A stretch of DNA of 64,000 nt from Ciborinia camelliae (lineage: Eukaryota > Ascomycota > Leotiomycetes > Helotiales > Sclerotiniaceae): assembly GCA_025890175.1 (NCBI GenBank), contig JANPYM010000008.1, positions 1,527,650 to 1,591,649 on the forward strand. Direction: 5' to 3'. Position 1 is the first letter of the stretch. Every line of letters starts with the position of its first letter. The notes below the pieces were generated by a model. The model made no database searches and was not told the DNA's origin. It saw only the letters and a list, made by a program, of their open reading frames with translations. The translations under genes and the position numbers were made by a program. Below, piece by piece: positions 56,750 to 64,000 of the stretch.

Positions 56750-57479
56750 CTGAAAGAAGTTTTAAATTAAATTTGAATTGTTGTGCATGGGGATTTAGTT
56801 CTCATCCTTTAAATCACCTTTTAATTGTTTGATTGGTTGAGAAAGAGATGGGTAGTGGAGTATCTCCTGATATTTAAACTCGCATTTGTCTGGCCATAGA
56901 TAGTCATATCTAGGATTATCAAGTTCTGATTGATTAATATTGTTTGACACGCCGTAATGCACAGAAGGTGTTCGAGGCGAAATTGTCAGTTAGAAATGAA
57001 AGCGAAGAAAGAGGATATGGAAAACACCAGCCTTATACTTGTGTTATCATAAAATTTGACTGTACGCGTATACAAGGCTGGTCCCGTTCCATGCAAGCCT
57101 ATCATGTCACCCATCAGCCCTCAATATAGACAACTACCTAATGATAGAAAACTAAGCTGCAAAGTATGCATGCAGCCTCGGGCAGGTGGTACGAACCTGT
57201 TATTTATAAACTGCGATTGAAGCTAAATTCAAATAGTCAGTACATTTAAAGATCGGCATTCTGTAATCACACTAACGCCAGTCATTATATTCTCTTTTAC
57301 TTAGTGTAAGTCTAAATTCACGTATCGACTTTCGTTATTTTGATTTGAGACATGATTTTTTGGCGAGTCTAGTCCTTGTAGTTCAAGAGATCAAGACCAG
57401 CTGCTATGCCTGAAACGAAGTGGAAGGGTTTCGGGGCAGAAGCAAAAAACAGACTGGTCCATTTTACTTGTGATCGGCC

Positions 57480-57532
57480 CACGTGGTTTATCACGTGGAA
57501 CAACACGTGAAATTGCCACATGATTTCACGTG
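57480..57532. promoter_or_regulatory. Cluster of four CACGTG palindromes
   Basis: CACGTG begins at 57480, 57492, 57504 and 57527; the first three are spaced exactly 12 bp. CACGTG is the E-box/centromere-binding-factor core recognised by bHLH factors. No nearby gene start is obvious, so function is not shown. Confidence 0.6.
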
Positions 57533-58187
57533 CATGCAGACCGCTTCCAAAAGCAGAACTTTTGATTTTGCCGCATCAGCTACTAATATCTCCGGACGCC
57601 GGAAAAGCGCGTGCGCCCCTCTTCCCCAAAGATCAATGGCTCTGTCGGCCCGCCCACGCTCTTATACTGTAGTATGTGTTAGGGAATCAGGTCACATGAT
57701 CGAGTGACACCTGATTATGGATCACGCTGTGGGCTATGTCACTGTTGGAATTATCGCGTGACTATGGCACGCCGGCGCTAGCATGCGCTCGCGGGCTTAT
57801 ACAGGTTTAATCTGTAGCATAGTGTCAGGCACGTCACCAAGGGCATATGGAATGAAATATAGGATATGTAGTATGATAAAAGAACTATGCTGAAGAGGAA
57901 AGGATTCTCTTCAGAAGATCACGATCTAAATATAGAGGGTGATAACGTGACTAGCTATTCGAGAGCTTTCGATTGATATAAAACTTATGAATCAAATACG
58001 TTTCGGTATAGAGTTATAATAGTCTAAAGATACGGGGTGGAATTAGGTGTGGTACAGGGGTGTTTCCAATTCGCATTTTGACCCTAAAGAGGGTGTTTCA
58101 AACGTGGTTCGGAAGACCCTTATTAGGGTCGATTCGGGTGTGAGATGGGTGAATAATTGACAGGGTTAATAAGCTTATAATCTATAA

Positions 58188-58207
58188 GGTTAGGGTTAGG
58201 GTTATTT
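58188..58207. repeat. Short interstitial telomere-like repeat
   Basis: GGTTAGGGTTAGGGTTATTT, about two and a half TTAGGG units, inside unique sequence. The TTAGGG unit is the usual telomere repeat in filamentous ascomycetes. Confidence 0.75.
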
Positions 58208-58826
58208 TATCGTTGCTAGCACAGACCGTTGCCTTCTGAGGGGGGCGAGTGGGTCGCATATCCGGACTCAGTAGCCGGGTGGATCAAGTCACCTGAGCAC
58301 TAGACTAGGATCTTCAATCCACATCTCTCATCTCCGAAACCAGTCCATTTTCTGACTCCCGCCCGTCTGCCTCAGTAAAGGGAGTGGTTTTAGGTATTGG
58401 GTCACGTATATCATATCTTAGCCTAGAAAGTGGCTTAAAAGCACACCCAGTCTTTAGTATTCAATCCACACCCTTCTTCTCCGAAACAAAGCAATTTTCT
58501 ACCTCAGCCAGGTTTTTTTTTGGCCATGATCAGAGATGCACGTAGCAAGGACTTGGTTTAACTTTACTACCATATCCCCCTTTGAATTATTGTAAATCAG
58601 TGGGACTGACCCTGGCTGGACACGAGCCACCCAAGAGCTTTCGGGAAAGTGAAAATCACTATGGCTGATGTGCCCCGATGGATGAGGGGCTTGACTCCAC
58701 TATTAGAGATCAAAATGTTTGCTTTGTATTTTCCTCGAAAGCAGCGAACAGTGTCTGTCTTGAGTCCGGTCTCTCCAACATCTAAGTTACAGACATCGAA
58801 TGCCCAATATAGTGTCATCATTCAAG

Positions 58827-60385
58827 ATGCTGTTCTTGACACTCTTAGTATCATTCCATGGTTTCGGAATCATACAGGCAGCTTCACTGTACAATGGTCT
58901 GCACAAAACCGTACTTTCTGCAGACATCAGTGACGCGTGTGATATAGTGTTAAACACTGAGCTCAATTGCGAGAGCTTGATTCAGTTGACTCCATACTCG
59001 ATTCAAAGAACAAGTTTGTCATTCTAAATCAAGCAGAAGTCTCAGCATCTAACATTGGTATTCTAGATTGGAATACATCATCTTTGGATTTACTCTGCAC
59101 AACAGCTTGCCAGACGGGATTGGGGGTGTTACATTCTCTTTCTCAAACTGCTTGTCCTGATGATACCTTTTCCATTGATGGCAATATCATGTCGCTGCAT
59201 GACTTGGTTGATTTGATTGACTACAAGTGGGGTCTGATATGTCTAAAAGATACATCAACTAATGACTATTGTTTGGACGTTGAGGATAGGTAAATTCACA
59301 CCGAAGGTCGACATGACTAAACTGACTTGTTCTAGCTGGAACATAACGACTATGGTGGCTAATGGCGCTGCAACATGGCCAGTAAATACACAAAAGTGCT
59401 ATTTGGATTCGTCCCAAGGTGTCTGGGAACATTTGACAGACGAAAATGGCACATGCATAGAACCTGATTGGGAAGAGCTTGACAGTGTCTTCGACACATC
59501 TGGGCGTGATGACATGTCTGCAATGGATTATTATGCCGATGCTGCTAACCCAATAGACGATGATAACTACGGTTGGGTTAGCGCACTGGATTTCGATGAA
59601 TATCCTTTGGAAATTCAATGCAGCTCCTGCTTTCTGTATGTTCTTCCGGGATAGATTCTGCCATTAACTAATATTGAAAAAGACAGAAATTTAAAGCCGG
59701 ATATGAAAGTTCTTGGGGCAACACCTGGGAGTATGTATCACCATACTGGTAAGAAATGAAGCTAAATACCTTCTACAGTGAAGTCACGGAGCAGGTTTGG
59801 GCGAACATGCAACGAAATTGTGAGCTTAACGAGGTGCTCACACCAGCTCACAATGTCTCAGGAGTTATAGTCATGTACGTATTTCTGACTCCTATTCACC
59901 AATTCGTCCATGAATCTAACGAGTCCATTTCAGTGGTGACATTGTTTCCGCCCCTCCTCCCGTTACAACAGATTGCCCCCAAAATATATCTATTTCTAGC
60001 AGCGAAATATACACATGCCAGGAGGCCGTCGTGAAATTCGGGATTCCAACTGCAGGTCTTTATAACTTAAACAACGACTTAGATTGTAGTGGGCTCACCG
60101 ATAGAACCCTCTGCGCACCTATGTCATGCCCCATTTTGGTCGTCAACACAGGGGCCACAGATTTTGCCAATGCAAATGTTCCAGTGTCAATCGTTGTCTC
60201 AAAATACACGAATCTTACCCTTGCGGACTTTTATTCTTATAATTATTTTATCTCATACGATTTTGTGGTACAAAATCATACTGTTTGCATTGGGTTTGTA
60301 GCTTCTCAACGTCTACTTGCTTGTATATGGCATGCTAACATCTTTTCTTAGCCCGCCAATTCAAATATACCAACCAAGTATTTGA
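58827..60385 (+). CDS. Secreted LysM-domain protein
   Basis: Seven exons: 58827-59013, 59067-59289, 59336-59635, 59683-59730, 59779-59874, 59934-60293 and 60352-60385, 1248 nt, 415 aa, all phases consistent. The first about 19 residues form a signal peptide (MLFLTLLVSFHGFGIIQAAS). The N-terminal Cys-rich part (CDIVLNTELNC and CTTACQTGL) matches a fungal LysM-protein type, and the middle has CYLDSSQGVW and the block FKAGYESSWGN. A LysM domain sits near residues 310-355: YTCQEAVVKFGIP, YNLNNDLDCSGL, then LCAPMSC. Fungal LysM domains bind chitin or related sugars. Such proteins are secreted or wall-bound, and some hide chitin from host receptors, but nothing here shows that role. The gene ends PPIQIYQPSI. 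A second, broken secreted-type gene lies 1.9 kb downstream. Confidence 0.82.
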
Positions 60386-60676
60386 AAGCTGTACTGTAAC
60401 TATCTGTTGCTCAACAAATGGCAGAAACGCCGAGAAATTAGCCGAATAGATTCCTAAAATTGAAGCTTACTTGGGGGCAGATTTTCAAAGATACATCAAG
60501 GAATTTGTGAACAACACCAGATCTGTAGCTTTGCATTTAGAAATCTACATAAATTTGATATTGTACTTTCAGGACTTTTGCTTTTCACTGTGCCCATTTT
60601 AAGGAAATCAAATGATTGTAATTTGGAGACATTCAGCTAATTTGGTGATACATCTTTCGAAACCTTATTGGGTAGA

Positions 60677-61718
60677 TCACAAGAATCTCAACACTTTTGG
60701 TTTACCCAAACGTTCATACTCTTCTACAGTCTCTTCCCAAATTCGATCACGATTTTCATCCCATGCTTCTTGGTTGAAATTATCCGGCCAACCATATGTA
60801 CCTTCTAGAGAATGCTTGATTTTACGTCGCTATAAGTAGGCAGATAGTTAGTCTCGTATACTACATATCATTCATTACAATATAGAATTTTACTCACCAT
60901 CCATTCGTCTACAAAGTCAATACACCCTAATGCACTGAATCCCGGTGGAATGACATCTAAAGCCTTGATTCTATTCAACTGCATACGAAGGAAACTTGGA
61001 GCATGCCTAGGCCAATAGTTCCGATAGTAGGAAGTGTCATCGGGTCGCTCGAGGGGTGTATTAGGGGGGTTCGACTGGTCTGCACCGTCGTCGAAGGGGA
61101 ATACTACTCGGATCGTATCTACAAGCATCATGTTAGGGCGATAAATTTGTCTCGAATATTGTACTTACTTTCTCTTGTGTCAAGGATTACAACAGGCGTC
61201 TCCCGATCCCCATAAGTTAGCACAACCTCATGCGGTAATACATAGCGCTCGGTTGGGGGGTCTGTTTGCTCATCATACGATGGAGACTCGCGACTCATGG
61301 GCAGATCAGCCGGAATTGCAAAAAGTTGACCTGATTGGTAAAGAAAAATTGGGGAAATGCTACGTCCAGCACAAGGTAAACGCCGAATTAATGATTTTGC
61401 CGTATCAGAAATATTAAACTCATTGCAAAGCGCTTCATCAAGATGATGACCACTCTCTGAAGGCCAAGTCACTTCATCTTCCGAAATTGGTGACAGTCGA
61501 ACATAATTTCGGACAATTTCATGAATGAGATGTACAATTTCGGCCTCGACGTAGGGGGATCGTGTATTGTATATGGGCAACCAGTCGGTTGACCGGTAAT
61601 CTTGGTCGGGTATGAGCGGAATTTCATTGGGTGGATCTCTCCTTTGAGGCGGCTCGTACCGATAAGGCTGCGAAACCGAGGGAAATAACGAATTTGGAGA
61701 TCTAGGGTCGGTTGACAT
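60677..61718 (-). CDS. Unrecognised conserved-looking protein next to the LysM gene
   Basis: Three exons on the minus strand: 61718-61169, 61118-60898 and 60829-60677, 924 nt, 307 aa with a clean frame and introns of 50 and 68 nt. The first part is Pro/Arg/Tyr-rich. The second exon has WPRHAPSFLRMQLNRIKALD and VIPPGFSALGC, and the third has YGWPDNFNQEAWDENRDRIWEE, ending RFL. There is no signal peptide or membrane helix, so it is cytosolic or nuclear. I do not recognise the family. It has no transport or enzymatic signature and lies tail-to-tail with the LysM gene. Its in-phase splicing supports a functional gene. Confidence 0.7.
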
Positions 61719-62267
61719 TTTGGACCAAAGGGGGTGATTCTTGTTGAGTCAAACCAAAAACCACCAAGATACGTAGATTTATAGTCGTCAAGAAGAAGGG
61801 GGCTCCGGAAATCATTCCTAATGCCAGGGATTATGCTGAGTAAGCACAATGTATATTGCCGATCAGAATTTTCCACTACCTACCGTATAATAGGGGATAG
61901 TCAGGCCCGCTGTACAACCACTTCATTAAACGCACATCCGTTTAGGTTGCTGCCTAGTGAATACCATGTAGTTAGTCACGTGATCATTCTCTATATTAGT
62001 TGGTTATCTTCTGAAGAGGATCCTTTTTTCTTCAGCATAGTTCTTTTATCAGATTGCATATCTACGATTCTACCATATGATTCAAAGTGACGCGTGTGAC
62101 ACATATCATCTAGAGCATATATGAATAAGGTCTAAATATTAGTTGAGCGGATACTATACAGAGTAGCTTAGCGTACGGGGCAGCGGTTGTAGTAATAGAA
62201 TATAGCGAAGTAATATTAATTGAACGGATATTATATAGGGTAGCTTAGTGTATACGGTTGCTAACGG
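61719..62267. other. Intergenic with two diverged direct repeats
   Basis: A TCACGTGATCA word at 61977-61987. Two direct repeats of about 42 bp or more occur at 62135-62189 and 62213-62268 and differ almost only by transitions. The second runs straight into the decayed gene. Confidence 0.6.
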
Positions 62268-62268
62268 C
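62135..62268. repeat. Two-copy direct repeat differing by transitions
   Basis: AATATTAGTTGAGCGGATAC... at 62135 and AATATTAATTGAACGGATAT... at 62213. Over the first 42 bases the seven differences are transitions: six are G-to-A or C-to-T in the second copy, and one is the reverse. Confidence 0.7.
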
Positions 62269-63611
62269 CGCATTCCTGATTTCAATCCTACTCAGAATAA
62301 GCCGCCTCAAAGTCAAGCCAAAGACATCGCTGGATGTAAGAAATGGCTGGAGGACATTCATACTACTTCATTGTCAGTAACTTCGACAGTCACTATCAAC
62401 TGCGACGAAGATAACTGGCCCCAAGCTTGTGCCATTACAATTCAGTTGGAAGCTTTATGACACTACCGGTAATTACATGCCCTTGGCAGAGTGAAGTATC
62501 CAATGCCAGACCGGCAACTAGTCGTTGGAATAAACAGCATCACAGTGCGTGGTGGCCCTTTTTCACTGCCTTCAAAAGTAGTCCTTATTGCCAGAGAGAC
62601 AAGTATCCACCATTTTACTTGATGCCTAAAGGACGTTTAAGCGATTGGCCGCAATCAATCCGAGTGTTGCCTAGAAGGCAAAACATTCAAGCGGGACAGC
62701 AATGGAAAAATCTCTGCAAAACTAAAACACAAACTATCAGTTCTGAAGGCGGAAGTATTGCCGATGGGACGTGTCAATCGACAATAACGACTTTACAAAA
62801 TGTTCGAGCTATGAGCATAGCATTTGACACACGGTATCTTCGACAATATGACGACATGCTTAGTGTTAATCCCTGTTTCATGAATACAGCATTGACCAGC
62901 GATCGAGGCTACGTACTTTCGACAAATGACTCTTGGTATAGGCCTTGGAGATCGGCCACACCCGCAGACTATTCCTCGAACAAAATTCCGTCGACGTTAC
63001 TAAACAATTTGAAGAGATCGATTCAAAAACGCAACCATAACGGGCTTAACCATGAACAGATAGAAGCACTTGCCACACATGGATATCATTTCGTGTCAAT
63101 TCCGTCGTCCCTAACGGATCTTCAATCAGATTTTATCACTGGTGAGAAACATTCACTCCTTGATCTCCTACTTCGTTGTTTGATATGTCAGACGTGAACG
63201 CAACTGCTAATATGCTACTTTTTTAGTTGATGCTGATAACACAACTCGCCGAGCTAATGATGAAGATGTTTCCACAATCTTGCAAATTCTAGGCAACGAA
63301 TTCCTAGCGGACGACTGTGAATACGATGATTTTCACTACGGCGGACCAACAATGGTCGACCAGGTTCAGACTGCAACATGGGATCCCCCTGTAACATCTT
63401 CCGTAGTGTTGGCTTCTTCACAGGTGCAACTACTCCAGCTGCGACTGGTCCAAAGCCCGTTCTAACTGTTGCGACTTCGTCGGCAAAACCTATACCCACA
63501 AAGAGCGCAGAAGAGAATAAGAAGGATCAGGGCGTGGAGAATGGCGCTGCCCACAAGCATGCGCATTTCAATCATAGATACTCGCATCGGCATCATCGCA
63601 AGAGGGGGTAA
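62268..63611 (+). pseudogene. Secreted NucA/NucB-like gene relic: 5'-truncated and frameshifted
   Basis: No start codon or signal peptide precedes PDFNPTQNKPPQ; the frame begins abruptly next to the direct repeat. Then come NCDEDNWPQAC, a frame change at about 62432, RPATSRWNKQHHSAWWPFF, CQRDKYPPFYLM, RVLPRRQNIQAGQQWKNLC and VNPCFMNTAL. An intron at 63142-63226 joins these to a block with FLADDCEYDDFHYGGP. A further frame change near 63410 leads to an Ala/Thr/Pro-rich and His-rich tail (HKHAHFNHRYSHRHHRKRG). The D-x-Y-P-P and LP-x-x-x-N-x-x-A-G-x-x-W motifs resemble the NucA/NucB-type nuclease fold used in some large fungal secreted chitinase/LysM proteins. That is inference. No intact protein can be made as it stands. 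Confidence 0.55.
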
Positions 63612-64000
63612 GACCATCCTTACATATAGAACTGTTGGTATCAACCTGGTGTGGGTTTAAAATGCACAGTACTTTATGCTATTATGGTATGTGTATAATG
63701 CTTGATTCCTATAATGCTACCTATGCTAAGGTGAACTCTTATATAGAAGTCGCCGATGCGCTAGTCCGTACGCTAGACCAGTCCGTAAAGGTAACCCTGT
63801 CGCAACAATCTAAAAGCAGCATTGGGCGATTATATAGTGGTGATACAAAAATACTTATCACCGTTTTCTGTAAATCTGAGTTCAAACCCCGATTCCTGTG
63901 TTGATTAAAACGGAAATCCGTTTCCAGGGAGTCGTCGGTATGAAAGTGCGAGTAATTAGCCCAATTCTCTTCAATCTATGGTCGCATGTGGGAGATTTTG
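63612..64000. other. Window end, no gene seen
   Basis: Short open frame only. A small palindrome AACGGAAATCCGTTT at 63908-63922. Confidence 0.4.

Larger units (their letters stand above)
56750..58826. other. Accessory intergenic region with regulatory and repeat words
   Basis: Contains a CACGTG cluster (57480-57532), a GC-rich patch (57560-57800), an element shared with 30225 (58105-58121), a telomere-like TTAGGG run (58188-58207), and a pair of related blocks, TTCAATCCACATCTCTCATCTCCGAAAC near 58312 and TTCAATCCACACCCTTCTTCTCCGAAAC near 58460. No gene is supported. Confidence 0.55.

Noticed and set aside
57483..57707. 74-aa frame over the CACGTG cluster and GC-rich patch
   Set aside because: Composition-driven open frame without any family motif.
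58188..58207. Telomere end
   Set aside because: Only about two and a half TTAGGG units and sequence continues on both sides, so this is interstitial.
1..64000. tRNA or rRNA genes
   Set aside because: I scanned for B-box-like GGTTCGANNCC and cloverleaf-like spacing; GGTTCGA hits (near 13283, 47276 and 47496) lie in coding sequence or lack arms. Without a folding tool I report none.
1..64000. CRISPR arrays
   Set aside because: No array of regularly spaced direct repeats with unique spacers; the tandem repeats present have no spacers.

Overview
This is nuclear DNA of a filamentous ascomycete. Genes are split by short introns (mostly 49-85 nt) with GT-AG ends and CTAAC/CTGAC-like branch points. 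The housekeeping set is fungal, intergenic DNA is AT-rich, and there is one short TTAGGG-type run. Gene content and style (2EXR protein, ankyrin/CorA-like proteins, LysM protein, small secreted proteins) suggest Leotiomycetes, perhaps Sclerotiniaceae. That placement is inference; no search was possible.

Layout. 1-4814: the 3' part of a large multi-domain gene (alpha/beta-hydrolase-like, ankyrin, CorA-like membrane domain). 6162-6686: a compact tyrosine-phosphatase-like gene. 7487-12542: two minus-strand genes, a large acidic single-pass membrane protein and a membrane-anchored ubiquitin protease. 13184-20009: mitochondrial ribosomal protein bL9m, class II fructose-bisphosphate aldolase and a short oxysterol-binding protein. 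21310-22756: a gene of unknown function. 23335-24267: a decayed AhpD-like gene. 27011-28748: a purine-cytosine permease. 31258-32343: a 2EXR protein. 33075-34934: a C2H2 zinc-finger protein with a 12-bp minisatellite inside its coding sequence. 36658-37218: a small secreted Cys-rich protein. 38681-46141: Mpv17/PMP22-family protein, phosphoglycerate kinase, Sem1/DSS1 and Iml2. 47183-47845: a hypothetical gene beside a pentanucleotide microsatellite. 49640-51090: a decayed cytochrome P450. 51841-53810: delta-1-pyrroline-5-carboxylate dehydrogenase. 54879-64000: an accessory tract with a frameshifted CorA-like gene, an intact LysM protein, an unrecognised conserved-looking gene and a truncated, frameshifted NucA/NucB-like secreted gene.

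How the genes fit together. The central block is ordinary housekeeping: glycolysis (aldolase and phosphoglycerate kinase about 24 kb apart), proline catabolism, the proteasome lid, mitochondrial translation and lipid exchange. The accessory parts are the two ends and the islands near 23-26 kb, 33-37 kb and 48-51 kb. These hold decayed genes, a CACGTG cluster, repeats that differ by transitions, and candidate secreted proteins. Several inactivating changes look like transitions (Trp to stop, Gln to stop). This is what repeat-induced point mutation or ordinary C-to-T decay would leave.
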